DNA of 54,292 nt from Clostridia bacterium (GTDB lineage: Bacteria > Bacillota > Clostridia > Christensenellales > CAG-138), in the NCBI GenBank assembly GCA_017523925.1, contig JAFWVQ010000019.1, positions 1 to 54,292 on the forward strand, in the 5' to 3' direction. A program made the translations under genes and the position numbers. Below, one piece after another: positions 36,266-44,873 of the stretch. The notes below the pieces were generated by a model. The model had not been told where the DNA came from. It ran no database searches and saw only the letters and a program-made list of their open reading frames with translations. How positions within the stretch are numbered: the first letter of the stretch is position 1; each line of letters begins with the position of its first letter.

Positions 36266-36748
36266 ATGGCAGAAGCCGTACATCTTACAAAAGCAGGCAA
36301 ACAGGCGCTCGAGGAAAAGCTTGAGTATTTAAAAACGGTCCGCAGAGCGGAGATCACTGAGGAGATCGCCGTTGCGCGTTCGTTCGGCGACCTCAGCGAA
36401 AACGCCGAATACGACGCCGCGAAGGAAGCTCAGGCGCACAATGAGCTGGAGATCGCCGAGATCCAGGCGCAGCTTGAAAACGCCGTTATAATCGAAGAAG
36501 GCGCTGTTAGCGGCAACGTTGTAAACATGGGTTCGCTTGTAACGCTTCGCTTCGTGGATCAGAAGGAAGAGGACGAGTTCCAGATTGTCGGCGAGGCGGA
36601 AGCGGATTACTTCGCCGTTCCCAAACGCATTTCAAACGACTCGCCCATCGGCGCTTCCGTGATCGGTCACAAGGTCGGTGAGACCGTTACCGTGCAGACC
36701 CCCGGCGGCGTGACGCGCATCCGCATACTTGGCATACGCAAACAGTAA
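36266..36748 (+). CDS. greA: Transcription elongation factor GreA
   Basis: A 160-residue factor that rescues backtracked RNA polymerase by stimulating cleavage of the nascent RNA. The N-terminal coiled coil carries the acidic tip ARSFGDLSENAEYDAAKEAQ, with the catalytic Asp/Glu residues. The C-terminal FKBP-like part shows ISNDSPIGASVIGHKVGE. The ATG at 36266 follows AAGGAGG. lysS comes next in the same direction, an arrangement found in many Firmicutes. A terminator lies between. Confidence 0.96.
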   Translation: MAEAVHLTKAGKQALEEKLEYLKTVRRAEITEEIAVARSFGDLSENAEYDAAKEAQAHNELEIAEIQAQLENAVIIEEGAVSGNVVNMGSLVTLRFVDQKEEDEFQIVGEAEADYFAVPKRISNDSPIGASVIGHKVGETVTVQTPGGVTRIRILGIRKQ

Positions 36749-36774
36749 TTCAATAAAGACCCTTAAACAAGCAC

Positions 36775-36817
36775 GCCGCAGTCAGGCAAAATGCTTGTGC
36801 TGCGGCATATTTAGTTT
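36775..36817 (+). terminator. Terminator of greA
   Basis: GCCGCAG (36775-36781) pairs with CTGCGGC (36800-36806), followed by ATATTTAGTTTT. Confidence 0.65.
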
Positions 36818-36821
36818 TAAA

Positions 36822-36890
36822 GAGAATAATGAATGGTGAATAATGCATAGCTGCGAAAGAATCATTTCGTAATTTCTTCGGCAGCAACCG
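36822..36890. repeat. Dispersed intergenic repeat, copy 2
   Basis: GAGAATAATGAATGGTGAAT and following bases match the copy at 15169-15220 in the GAATAATGAATxGTGAATAAT part, then end in a different AT-rich hairpin-like stretch before lysS. Confidence 0.5.
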
Positions 36891-36921
36891 TTTCGTTCAC
36901 GATTCGAGAAAGGAATACCCA

Positions 36922-38439
36922 ATGGAAGAAAACAGAACGGAAAACACAATGCAGAACGTTGAAGTTACCGAAAAGGAGCTCAATGAGCTGCTTCAGATCA
37001 GAAGGGATAAGCTCAGTGCGCTTCAGGCCGCGGGCAAGAACCCCTTTGAGATCGTCAGATTCGATCAAAACGCATTCAGCGCCGATATCAAGGCGGATTT
37101 CGACGCGCTCGAAGGCAAGGAAGTTATGATCGCGGGCCGCATGATGGCAAAGCGCATCATGGGCAAGGCGAGCTTTGCCGGCATTCGCGATGCAAAGGGC
37201 GATATCCAGGCGTATATTCGCAGAGACGATATCGGAGAAGAACCCTATGCCGATTTCAAGACCTACGATATCGGCGATATCCTCGGCATAACCGGCATCG
37301 TTTTCCGCACCAAGACCGGCGAGATCTCGGTTCACGCATCCGATGTGAAGCTGCTTTCAAAGTCGCTCCGCCCCCTTCCCGAGAAGTTCCACGGGCTGAC
37401 CGATAAGGAGCTGCGCTACCGCCAGAGGTACGTTGACCTCATCATGAACCCCGAATCCAAGCGCAATTTCGAGATCAGAAGCCGCTTCGTTTCGTTCGTT
37501 CGCCGCTATCTTGAGGAGCGTGGCTTCCTCGAGGTCGAGACCCCCGTATTGAGCGCGGTCGCAGGCGGCGCAACGGCTCGCCCCTTCATCACGCACCACA
37601 ACGCGCTGGATATAGATATGTATATGCGCATAGCCACCGAGCTGCACTTAAAGCGCCTGATCGTCGGCGGCATGGACCGCGTTTTCGAGGTCGGCCGCAT
37701 CTTCCGCAACGAGGGCATGGACACGCGCCACAACCCCGAGTTCACCACCTGCGAGCTCTATCAGGCCTACACCAATCTTGAGGGCATGATGGACGTTCTC
37801 GAAGGCATAATTTCGGGCGCGGCGAAGGAAATTCTCGGCACATATAAGACCACCTGGCTCGGTCACGAGATCGACCTTGCACCCGGCTGGAAGCGCATCA
37901 CGATGGCGGATGCCGTTCTTGAGCACACCGGCGCGGACTTCATGGCGATAGAGGGTGATGAGGATGCCGCTGTCGCGCTTGCAAAGAGCGTTGGCGTGGA
38001 TATGGACGGCGTTGATCACACCTGGGGCAACGCGCTTTATGAAACCTTCGATCAGAAGGTCGAGGAAAAGCTAATTCAGCCCACCTTCATCACGATGTAC
38101 CCCGTTGAGGTCAGCCCCCTTGCAAAGCGCAGCCCCATCGACCCGCATCTGACCGAGCGCTATGAGGCTTTCGTTTGCTCCTGCGAGATGGGCAACGCCT
38201 TCAGCGAGCTGAACGATCCGATCGACCAGTACGAGCGCTTCAAGGCGCAGGCCGCCAAGCGCGCCAAGGGCGACGAGGAGGCCGATATGATGGATGAGGA
38301 CTTCGTGCTCGCACTCGAGTACGGTATGCCCCCCACCGGCGGCCTCGGCTTCGGCATCGACCGCTGCTGCATGATGCTTGCGGGAACGGATTCCATCCGC
38401 GATGTTATACTGTTCCCCACGATGAGGCCGATAGACTGA
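36922..38439 (+). CDS. lysS: Lysyl-tRNA synthetase, class II
   Basis: A 505-residue class II synthetase charging tRNA-Lys. The N-terminal OB-fold anticodon domain contains AGRMMAKRIMGKASFAGIRD. Motif 2 is FEVGRIFRNEGMDTRHNPEF and motif 3 is GLGFGIDRCCMML. The HLKRLIVGGMDRVFE stretch binds lysine. The length is normal. GAAAGGAA precedes the ATG. It follows greA; a small lipoprotein gene follows after 16 bp. No T-box leader was recognised. Confidence 0.96.
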   Translation: MEENRTENTMQNVEVTEKELNELLQIRRDKLSALQAAGKNPFEIVRFDQNAFSADIKADFDALEGKEVMIAGRMMAKRIMGKASFAGIRDAKGDIQAYIRRDDIGEEPYADFKTYDIGDILGITGIVFRTKTGEISVHASDVKLLSKSLRPLPEKFHGLTDKELRYRQRYVDLIMNPESKRNFEIRSRFVSFVRRYLEERGFLEVETPVLSAVAGGATARPFITHHNALDIDMYMRIATELHLKRLIVGGMDRVFEVGRIFRNEGMDTRHNPEFTTCELYQAYTNLEGMMDVLEGIISGAAKEILGTYKTTWLGHEIDLAPGWKRITMADAVLEHTGADFMAIEGDEDAAVALAKSVGVDMDGVDHTWGNALYETFDQKVEEKLIQPTFITMYPVEVSPLAKRSPIDPHLTERYEAFVCSCEMGNAFSELNDPIDQYERFKAQAAKRAKGDEEADMMDEDFVLALEYGMPPTGGLGFGIDRCCMMLAGTDSIRDVILFPTMRPID

Positions 38440-38455
38440 AGATCATCGTAAAAAT

Positions 38456-38878
38456 ATGAAAAAGATATGGATTACGCTTGCGCTTGCATTGGCGCTGACA
38501 CTCGCCGCCTGCAGCGCAAATGAAGAGCCGAAGGCAACGCCCGAAGCGCAGATCCAAGCAACACCCGAAGCATTTTCATGGTCGGAGGTTGAGGCATGCT
38601 ATAAGGGCAGCAATGATCCCGGCGTTAGTTGGAACGGTTTTGCCAATGTTGCGGAGTCTCCGATAAACGATGCCGCCGCAGCGCTGGAGCGCGCTCAAAA
38701 CGAGTATCGGCTTCAATCGGACGAATCATACACCGTTTCCCACGATCCCGCTTCGGGAATGTGGAAGGTCTACTTCTTCCCTAAGCCCCGAAACGACGGC
38801 AGCGTTGTTGTCGGAGGCGATTTTCAGATCTATATGACTGATAAGGGCATCACGATTCTGACCGTCGCCGGTGAATGA
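38456..38878 (+). CDS. Small lipoprotein, possibly NTF2-like
   Basis: A 140-residue predicted lipoprotein with signal peptide and lipobox LAAC (Cys 19), a Thr/Pro/Glu spacer, and a ~90-residue domain. The pattern of an Ala-rich helix (INDAAAALERAQNEY), then WKVYFFPKP and a terminal GGDFQIYMTDKGITILTV, recalls NTF2-fold proteins, but this is a weak impression. It lies 16 bp after lysS, so it may be carried on that transcript. The function is unknown. Confidence 0.6.
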   Translation: MKKIWITLALALALTLAACSANEEPKATPEAQIQATPEAFSWSEVEACYKGSNDPGVSWNGFANVAESPINDAAAALERAQNEYRLQSDESYTVSHDPASGMWKVYFFPKPRNDGSVVVGGDFQIYMTDKGITILTVAGE

Positions 38879-39055
38879 TCACTACGCCGCGCCGACTCAA
38901 GCGGTCTTCGCTGTAAAACGCGGCTTGAATATGAAGCATGATCCGTGATGAGCATGGTATTATCACGGATCCTTTTATTATCTGTCGCCGTTATCTTCCG
39001 TTGATCGCTGATATGGTATGATCAAGTGGCGGTATTGATCCCAAGGAGGTCGGAA

Positions 39056-39769
39056 ATGCAAAAAACCCTTTACGCCTGCTATGAGACGGGGCGCATCGTC
39101 GAGCAAAGCTATCGCTATCCCGCGACCTTTTGCGTTCTCAGAAAGTATGAGCCAATTTACGCGGAAAATCTGCCGCGTTTTTCGTGTCCGAAGCAGATTT
39201 ACGCGCTGCCCTTCAAGGAGAAACCGTTCAAGGTCTATCTCGGCACGGATCGCGAAGGCGAGGATGAATACTCGCGCGGCATCAGAAGCGATTTGACGGA
39301 CGGCGAAAGGGCGCTGTTGAAGCGTATGCGCCGTATGCGCGAGCAGGACGGCGAGTTTTACTTATTCTTGAGCTCGGAAGCCGATGCGGAGCTGTTTCGC
39401 GGTATGCTTGAAGCGGCGGAAGAGTATGAGCTTATCCACGCAAGGTGCGCGGGGAGCGACGAGCCATATCCGGAGGATTATGAGTTTCTTGGATATGATG
39501 TGAGCTATCCTGTCGATTGCGGCGGCGCGTTTTCCATAATATGCGACTGTATGTTTATATGCAGATGGCACGGCTGCGATGATGAAGGCACGCTGTTTCA
39601 AGAGGACTTCGACAAGCTGAATGAAAACGGGCTTTTTTCTTCGTTTGACGATGCTTACGCATATATGGTAAAGTATCTGAACGAGGATTGGTCGGAGCGC
39701 GGCGATTATTCGATCTTTGAGATAAGAGGCAAAGCCGCAAAGGGATCCTCAAATAAAACGGAGGAATAA
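39056..39769 (+). CDS. Hypothetical protein
   Basis: A 237-residue soluble, acidic protein with no family I recognise. It has no signal peptide or membrane helix. The middle has a run of charged residues (LKRMRRMREQDGEF) and the C-terminal half is rich in Asp, Tyr and Cys (SIICDCMFICRWHGCDDEG). The ATG at 39056 follows AAGGAGG. It is 3 bp ahead of a YwaF-like membrane protein gene and is probably translated together with it. No function is proposed. Confidence 0.7.
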   Translation: MQKTLYACYETGRIVEQSYRYPATFCVLRKYEPIYAENLPRFSCPKQIYALPFKEKPFKVYLGTDREGEDEYSRGIRSDLTDGERALLKRMRRMREQDGEFYLFLSSEADAELFRGMLEAAEEYELIHARCAGSDEPYPEDYEFLGYDVSYPVDCGGAFSIICDCMFICRWHGCDDEGTLFQEDFDKLNENGLFSSFDDAYAYMVKYLNEDWSERGDYSIFEIRGKAAKGSSNKTEE

Positions 39770-39772
39770 AGA

Positions 39773-40537
39773 ATGAAAGAATTTTTAGGCATCGGCGGCT
39801 ACACGCGCACGCCGGAGGGGGCACTCAGCCCCGCTCATCTCATATTTGTTGGAACTCTTCTCGCCGTGATGACAGCGCTTGCAGTCATTTTGGGAAGGCG
39901 CAATCGGAACAGGGATGAAAAAACGAAGAACCGCGTTCTGGTCTTTGCCGCGATACTGATCGTTGCGGTGGAGGTCTTTAAGCTCGCGGTTTTCTGCGCG
40001 CGCGGAAAGGGCATCGCCGAGATGCGAACCAATCTGCCGCTGTTTTTATGCAGCATCCAGCTTTTCACGCTGCCGATCGCCGCGTTTTCTAAGGGGCGGC
40101 TTCGGGAGGCCGTGCTTGATTTCACATTCATCTTCGGTCTGCTCGGCGCACTGCTCGGCACGGTGGGCGCGTTTCAGAATTACAACGCCTACCCCGTGCT
40201 CGGCATAGAGAATGTGGCTTCGGGACTCACGCACTCAATCTCGGGCTTTGCATCGCTCTATATCGGCTTTGCGGGCATGGCGGGCATGAAGAAAGGGAAT
40301 ATCCCCCTAACGCTCGGGATACTGCTTGTGTTCAGCGCGGCGGCGTTTATCGCAAACAAGCTGCTGGACTACAACTATATGTTTTTAAGGAGCGACGATG
40401 GAACTCCGTATTCCATGCTGACCAAGCTTGTGAACGGCAGCCCCGTGCTGTATCCCATCGGCGTTATCCTGCTGTTTGTTCTCTACATGGCGGCGTTCTA
40501 CGGGATCTGCTATGCGATCCGGAAGAAGCGCGGTTGA
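39773..40537 (+). CDS. YwaF-like multi-spanning membrane protein
   Basis: A 254-residue protein with about seven hydrophobic helices. The segment NLPLFLCSIQLFTLPIAAF and the C-terminal LRSDDGTPYSMLTKLVNG followed by PVLYPIGVILLFVLYM match the YwaF/TIGR02206 group of uncharacterised integral membrane proteins. GGAGG lies before the ATG. It follows the hypothetical gene by 3 bp and faces a convergent HExxH protein gene. The role is unknown. Confidence 0.75.
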   Translation: MKEFLGIGGYTRTPEGALSPAHLIFVGTLLAVMTALAVILGRRNRNRDEKTKNRVLVFAAILIVAVEVFKLAVFCARGKGIAEMRTNLPLFLCSIQLFTLPIAAFSKGRLREAVLDFTFIFGLLGALLGTVGAFQNYNAYPVLGIENVASGLTHSISGFASLYIGFAGMAGMKKGNIPLTLGILLVFSAAAFIANKLLDYNYMFLRSDDGTPYSMLTKLVNGSPVLYPIGVILLFVLYMAAFYGICYAIRKKRG

Positions 40538-40565
40538 AACGAAGCGTGCGCCGAGTTGTACAGAG

Positions 40566-41615
40566 TTACGCCATGCGGTAGACTTTGTCGATCATGCCGT
40601 CATCATCCAGCCTTATCACGAAGCTGCCTTGAATAAGCTTCTCCCCCTCCCCGTCTCGGTACATCATAAAATATGTTGAGGTGATGAATCGGTCGAGCCG
40701 TCGCGCATCGTAGATATTGACGGCAGCAAGCTCAAGCGGGCCGCTGAGAACGAGTTCATTCTTTTCGAGCGCGGAAGCTACCATCGAGCGCGTTTGTGCA
40801 TTGAACTGCTCAAGCGCGTGTGAGACCTCGGCAAAGCGCGCTTCATCGGCGGGCAGGCGGCCATCGTCCAAGGCGGCCGGCGCAACGCTCGAAAGGCGCT
40901 CGATGATCGCCGGGCGGTCGACGGGCGTGAAGCTGTATTCTCCTGCGGAGCGCATCGCGTTTATCATAAGCGCGCCCGAGGAGTAGCAGGAAATGCGGAT
41001 CGGGAAAAGCCGACCTGCATCGGTCAATTCGGAGCGCATTTGGGCTATAAGCGAATCTGCCTTTTCCTCGTCCAGCATGCGCAGGGCCTGCCATTCAACG
41101 TAGTTCGCCGTGCCCTCGATCTGCTCGACCTTGCTTTCATAGGTGAATTCATACGGAAAGCGGATGCTTCTGTATTTTTTAAGCGAAAGCAGCTCCGAAT
41201 ACGCTGCTTCATCAAAGCGCTCCAAGAGTGCGAGCAAAAGCTCGTTTTCGCGCAGCTTGAGGCTGAGATTTTCCGCGCTGTAAGTGTATTTCGACAGCGC
41301 CTCCATCTCATTTGGCCAGCACGACCAGGCGTTCAGCGTCTGGAAGCCATGGAACATTTCATGAACGAGCTTGGCTGTCAGCACCGCGCCGTCGAGCTTA
41401 TCCTGAACCATCCAGATGGCGATCTGTTCACCGTTGTAAAGAGTGGATGTGTTTGCGCAGAAGGCGTCCGTTTTTTCGATATAACCCCCATCGAAGAAGC
41501 ATTTTTCAGCGTCGTACAGGGCAAACTTCAGCGGCGCGAAGCCGGGCCAGATTTCGGAAAGCTCGAGCTTGTGCAGGTTTTCCGCCACCACAAAGTACAG
41601 TTTCTCAAGGTCCAT
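40566..41615 (-). CDS. Putative HExxH metallopeptidase (gluzincin-like)
   Basis: A 349-residue protein with KLVHEMFHGFQ (H85, E86, H89), an HExxH zinc-binding helix, and a downstream EGTANYVEW (E167) that would supply the third ligand in gluzincin-type enzymes. There is no signal peptide or membrane helix, so it is probably cytosolic. The flanking parts match no family I know. A strong promoter with a 17-bp spacer precedes it. Substrate unknown; catalytic activity is inferred from the motif alone. Confidence 0.65.
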   Translation of the reverse strand: MDLEKLYFVVAENLHKLELSEIWPGFAPLKFALYDAEKCFFDGGYIEKTDAFCANTSTLYNGEQIAIWMVQDKLDGAVLTAKLVHEMFHGFQTLNAWSCWPNEMEALSKYTYSAENLSLKLRENELLLALLERFDEAAYSELLSLKKYRSIRFPYEFTYESKVEQIEGTANYVEWQALRMLDEEKADSLIAQMRSELTDAGRLFPIRISCYSSGALMINAMRSAGEYSFTPVDRPAIIERLSSVAPAALDDGRLPADEARFAEVSHALEQFNAQTRSMVASALEKNELVLSGPLELAAVNIYDARRLDRFITSTYFMMYRDGEGEKLIQGSFVIRLDDDGMIDKVYRMA

Positions 41616-41650
41616 ATAGGATAACTCCCGATTTGTTCGTATAATCGGAT

Positions 41651-41679
41651 ATTATATCACTCCATTTGTGAGAAGTCAA
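41651..41679 (-). promoter_or_regulatory. Promoter of the HExxH protein gene
   Basis: On the minus strand TTGACT (41674-41679), a 17-bp spacer and TATAAT (41651-41656), 36 bp before the start. Confidence 0.75.
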
Positions 41680-41751
41680 TGTAAGCGCTCATACGCGGCA
41701 AGCGGAGAGCGAATCATGCAAATCTTCATATCGTCCGATCCCTGCAGATGA

Positions 41752-41780
41752 TTGAAATTCAAATGCCGATATGCTATGCT
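41752..41780 (+). promoter_or_regulatory. Promoter of the Sel1 gene
   Basis: TTGAAA (41752-41757), a 17-bp spacer and TATGCT (41775-41780), 46 bp before the start. Confidence 0.6.
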
Positions 41781-41825
41781 AAAAAGGCTTTATAGCTCTC
41801 GCAGCAGGAATAAGGAGGAAAAGAA

Positions 41826-42200
41826 ATGACCGCGCAGGAGATATTCGAACTTGCCATGAAGCATATCTACGGCGACGGTGTGCCCGAGGACAACGAGCTT
41901 GCCTTCGAGCTTTTGACCCGTGCGCATGAAATGGGGCATATCGAGGCTTCATACAATCTTGGGATATGTTTTCATTACGGCTACGGCACGGAGGTCGATT
42001 TAAAAAAGGCTTTCGAGCTGTATCTTGAAGCCGCGAACGCAGGGTACGGCAAGGGCATGGAGCTTGTGGGGCGGTTCTATAACCAAGGAACACACGTTCA
42101 GAGGGATCGCAATCTTGCGGAGCTTTGGCTTGATCGCGCAATAAAGAGCGGCGATGCGGAGGCTGCCGAGGAAGCGCTGAGGGAACTTGACCGTCAATAA
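41826..42200 (+). CDS. Small Sel1-like repeat protein
   Basis: A 124-residue all-helical protein made of about three Sel1-like repeats; for example ASYNLGICFHYGYGTEVDLK and KGMELVGRFYNQGTHVQRDR carry the G-x-G and A-xx-W/L spacing of the family. No signal peptide or membrane segment is present. Such proteins are scaffolds for protein-protein contacts. AAGGAGG precedes the ATG. It is followed by a radical SAM gene (51 bp), which may be its partner. Confidence 0.75.
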   Translation: MTAQEIFELAMKHIYGDGVPEDNELAFELLTRAHEMGHIEASYNLGICFHYGYGTEVDLKKAFELYLEAANAGYGKGMELVGRFYNQGTHVQRDRNLAELWLDRAIKSGDAEAAEEALRELDRQ

Positions 42201-42251
42201 ACGGTTCGTTTTCGGAAGAAGCGTCGGCTCAATGAACAGGAGCGATAAAAA

Positions 42252-43004
42252 GTGAACGAGCACTTAAAGAATCTGAAACGAATAGAATTTGAAATAACGC
42301 TTGCCTGCACCGGCAAATGCAGGCATTGTTCCCAGGGCGGTCATGATGCGGGCGCCGGGCATATCGATGCGGATATCGCTGTAAAAGCGGTTCGCGAGAT
42401 ATGCGCAAATTACCGCATTGAATCGCTGATGACATTCGGCGGCGAGCCGCTGCTTTATCCGGACGTTGTTTGCGCCATCCATCGCGCCGCGACTGAGCTC
42501 GGCATCCGCAAGCGGCAGGTCATAACGAACGGCTATTTTACAAAGAACAGCGAGCGCATAGCCGAGGTTGCCCGAAATCTATGCGAAAGCGGAGTGAACA
42601 ACCTGCTTTTATCGGTCGATGCGTTTCATCAGGAGACGATCCCGCTTGAGATCGTCATGTATTTCGCCGAATGTTCTGTCAAAGCCGGAATCCCTATCAA
42701 GCTTCAGCCCGCGTGGCTCGTCAGCGCGGATGATCGCAACCCGTACAATACCAGAACGCGCGAGCTGCTGAAGTCGTTTGAGCACTTGAATATTCCGATC
42801 AACGGCGGCAATGCAATTTTCCCTGAGGGCAACGCGCTAAAGTATCTTTCGGAGTATTTCGAGGATGGCGCAGCCCCCGTTTCACCGTATGAGCAGGATC
42901 CAATGGACGTGCGCGCTGTGTCGTTCGCCCCAAACGGCGACGTGCTGAACGGCAATATTTACGAGAAGAGCATTCTTGAGATATTTGGGGATTATCGGCC
43001 GTAG
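42252..43004 (+). CDS. Short radical SAM protein
   Basis: A 250-residue radical SAM protein. It starts at a GTG after AGGAGCG. The cluster motif is CTGKCRHC (C19, C23, C26) and the SAM-binding segment FGGEPLLYP. The end, SFAPNGDVLNGNIYEKSILE, is a recognisable family tail. It is short, with no auxiliary cysteine cluster visible, so it lacks SPASM/Twitch domains. It follows a Sel1 protein and precedes a tandem acetyltransferase. The substrate is unknown; no precursor-peptide ORF was seen nearby. Confidence 0.8.
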   Translation: MNEHLKNLKRIEFEITLACTGKCRHCSQGGHDAGAGHIDADIAVKAVREICANYRIESLMTFGGEPLLYPDVVCAIHRAATELGIRKRQVITNGYFTKNSERIAEVARNLCESGVNNLLLSVDAFHQETIPLEIVMYFAECSVKAGIPIKLQPAWLVSADDRNPYNTRTRELLKSFEHLNIPINGGNAIFPEGNALKYLSEYFEDGAAPVSPYEQDPMDVRAVSFAPNGDVLNGNIYEKSILEIFGDYRP

Positions 43005-43079
43005 GGCCGCGGCTGAGGATCTAAACAGATCTATCATTATCGCGATTCGGTCTCGTTTCTGATTTTCGGAGGATTCGAA

Positions 43080-43967
43080 ATGAATTTCACTATTAAACCC
43101 TGCGCAGATGGGGATGCGGAATACATTTGGGAAATGGATAAAACAGAGTCGGTTTGCGTCGGATCATGCTCGGACGGTTCGGAGGAGCTGCTCGTTTTCA
43201 AGGCGGAAGCCGAGAACGGCGGCATCATCGGCGGCTGCGTTCTGAGCGTCGATCTATCGGGGACCGCCGAATTCAACAGTCTTTTTGTGGATGAGCGTTT
43301 CCGCAGGCGCGGCATCGGCACCGCCATCGCGCTTGAAGCGGAGCGCGAAGCAAGGGCGCGGGGCTGCAGAATGATGATAAATGCGTATAATTTCGATTTT
43401 CAGTTCGCGAAGCCCCTGTTTGAAAAGCTCGACTATGTTCTCATCGGCACCGTGAAGAATTGGCCAAGGGATCATGAATGCTATACGCTTATAAAGAAGC
43501 TTGACGGCTCGGATGGGTGTTTTGCCCATACGCTCTCCCCCGTCCCCTCTTCATGCGAAGCAGTCGGATTTGAGATCAAGCGCGGCACTGCCGAGGACGG
43601 CGAGTACGTCACCGCACGGCTTGCTGAGTTTAACAGCGGTTTCGCGCCGCGCACGCATCCGTATATCGACCTTGATAAAAAGGTATTGGACGAAAACGGC
43701 AATATCATAGGCGGCTGTATCGCCGGCGTAAGCGGCTGGGATGCTGCGCATATAGATCTGATTTGGGTGGAGACGCGGTTTCGCGGTCAAGGGCTTGAAG
43801 CGGCACTTATCGCCGAGATCGAGCGCGACGCAAAGGCTCTTGGAGCGTATATCGTGCGAACGAATGCGGATGAAGCGCAGGCGGCGGTCTTCACAGAGCA
43901 AGGTTATGATGTGACCGCCGTTTATGACGGTGAGCCGAGATGGTTCGTGATGCAGAAAATGCTTTGA
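43080..43967 (+). CDS. Tandem GNAT N-acetyltransferase
   Basis: A 295-residue protein with two GNAT-type units. The N-terminal one (about 1-140) has FVDERFRRRGIGTAIALEAE, its acetyl-CoA-binding motif A, and the segment FEKLDYVLIG. The C-terminal one (about 155-295) has WVETRFRGQGLEAALIAEIE. The two halves need not both be active. GGAGG lies before the ATG. A terminator follows. Substrate unknown. Confidence 0.8.
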   Translation: MNFTIKPCADGDAEYIWEMDKTESVCVGSCSDGSEELLVFKAEAENGGIIGGCVLSVDLSGTAEFNSLFVDERFRRRGIGTAIALEAEREARARGCRMMINAYNFDFQFAKPLFEKLDYVLIGTVKNWPRDHECYTLIKKLDGSDGCFAHTLSPVPSSCEAVGFEIKRGTAEDGEYVTARLAEFNSGFAPRTHPYIDLDKKVLDENGNIIGGCIAGVSGWDAAHIDLIWVETRFRGQGLEAALIAEIERDAKALGAYIVRTNADEAQAAVFTEQGYDVTAVYDGEPRWFVMQKML

Positions 43968-44003
43968 TAAATACCGTATTATCAGTTGTTTGGAGAAAAC
44001 AGC

Positions 44004-44037
44004 GAAGCCGCGGCGAAGGGCTGCGGCTTCTTTGATT
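44004..44037 (+). terminator. Terminator of the tandem GNAT gene
   Basis: GAAGCCGC/GCGGCTTC 8-bp stem with an 11-nt loop, followed by TTTGATTT. Confidence 0.75.
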
Positions 44038-44065
44038 TACGCTTGATTAAGCTTGATTTGGACGC

Positions 44066-44737
44066 TCACTCGTCGCCCTGCGGCTGCTCGTTCCTATGCT
44101 TGGGCTTCCCGCAGGCATGCCTGCATTCACCGCGCGGGCCGAAGCGTCCGTGATGCCCATGATGGCCGTGCGGTCCATGGCAGCAGGGACCATGCCCGTG
44201 ATGACCGTGCGGTCCATGATGAGAATGCGGACCGTGATTTGCGGGAAAACGGACTTCCCAATCTGCATGGAGCTTTTCAAGCAGCGAAAGCAGATTTTCC
44301 TGCTCCTGCTCGGAAAGGCAGGTGAACATATCCTCATGCCATCTCCGGCGCTTCTCGGCGGATTCCTTCGCAAGCTCCGCTCCCGCCTCGGTCAGGCGGA
44401 TATCCACCGTTCTGCGATCCTCCTCATTCGGAGTGCGCTCGATAAGTCCGGCGTTTTCAAGCTTGGAGAGGATCTCGCTTGCAGAGCCGGGACGGATGCC
44501 GAGCTGCTCCGTGAGCTCGCGCTGCGTCAGCTTCTCCTGCTCGCTCAGGATGATGAGGATGCGCTTCTGCCCCGCGCTTGCCTCGAACCTGCTGCGCATC
44601 GTGTGCGCAACGAACCTCAGATTGATCGCAAGCTTATCGTTGACGCTCGCCTCGTTGTAGAACCGAATGAACCTGTCACGATGCTCGCTCGGATCGAACG
44701 GCTTTTTGCAGCCGCCTTGCATGTCTTTTTCACACAT
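44066..44737 (-). CDS. MarR family regulator with His/Cys-rich metal-binding-like tail
   Basis: A 223-residue winged-helix repressor. The MarR core (about 40-155) shows LTQRELTEQLGIRPGSASEI as recognition helices and ERTPNEEDRRTVDIRLTEAG as the wing. Residues 168-214 form a low-complexity tail with 16 histidines and 4 cysteines (for example GHHGHHG and HGPCCHG), which could bind Zn, Ni, Cu or Co ions. Two more cysteines are at 2 and 10. GGAGG precedes the ATG. Its promoter is flanked by two copies of the same 14-bp operator half, so it probably represses itself. Metal sensing is inference from the tail only. Confidence 0.9.
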   Translation of the reverse strand: MCEKDMQGGCKKPFDPSEHRDRFIRFYNEASVNDKLAINLRFVAHTMRSRFEASAGQKRILIILSEQEKLTQRELTEQLGIRPGSASEILSKLENAGLIERTPNEEDRRTVDIRLTEAGAELAKESAEKRRRWHEDMFTCLSEQEQENLLSLLEKLHADWEVRFPANHGPHSHHGPHGHHGHGPCCHGPHGHHGHHGRFGPRGECRHACGKPKHRNEQPQGDE

Positions 44738-44755
44738 AAAAATGCCTCCTTCTTT

Positions 44756-44769
44756 TTATTAGGTACCTT
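44756..44769. promoter_or_regulatory. MarR operator, promoter-proximal copy
   Basis: TTATTAGGTACCTT, containing the perfect palindrome AGGTACCT. It lies directly after the -10 of the marR promoter, over the start of transcription, and is repeated in inverted orientation at 44797-44810. Confidence 0.8.
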
Positions 44770-44798
44770 ATTATAGCGCTGTATTTTGATATTGTCAA
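44770..44798 (-). promoter_or_regulatory. Consensus promoter of the marR gene
   Basis: On the minus strand TTGACA (44793-44798), a 17-bp spacer and TATAAT (44770-44775): a perfect sigma-A promoter whose -35 overlaps the upstream operator and whose -10 is abutted by the downstream one. Confidence 0.9.
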
Positions 44799-44810
44799 GG
44801 TACCTAATAA
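44797..44810. promoter_or_regulatory. MarR operator, -35 copy
   Basis: AAGGTACCTAATAA, the exact inverted copy of 44756-44769, overlapping the -35 by two bases. Repressor on both sites would block the promoter from both ends. Confidence 0.8.
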
Positions 44811-44844
44811 AAATATTTATTCGTTGTATTTTCGCCCTTCCCCG

Positions 44845-44873
44845 TTGTGAAAGCGATCGTTTTATGGTAAAAT
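44845..44873 (+). promoter_or_regulatory. Possible promoter of the LMW phosphatase gene
   Basis: TTGTGA (44845-44850), a 17-bp spacer and TAAAAT (44868-44873). An ATGGT/ACCAT inverted repeat straddles the -10. Confidence 0.45.
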
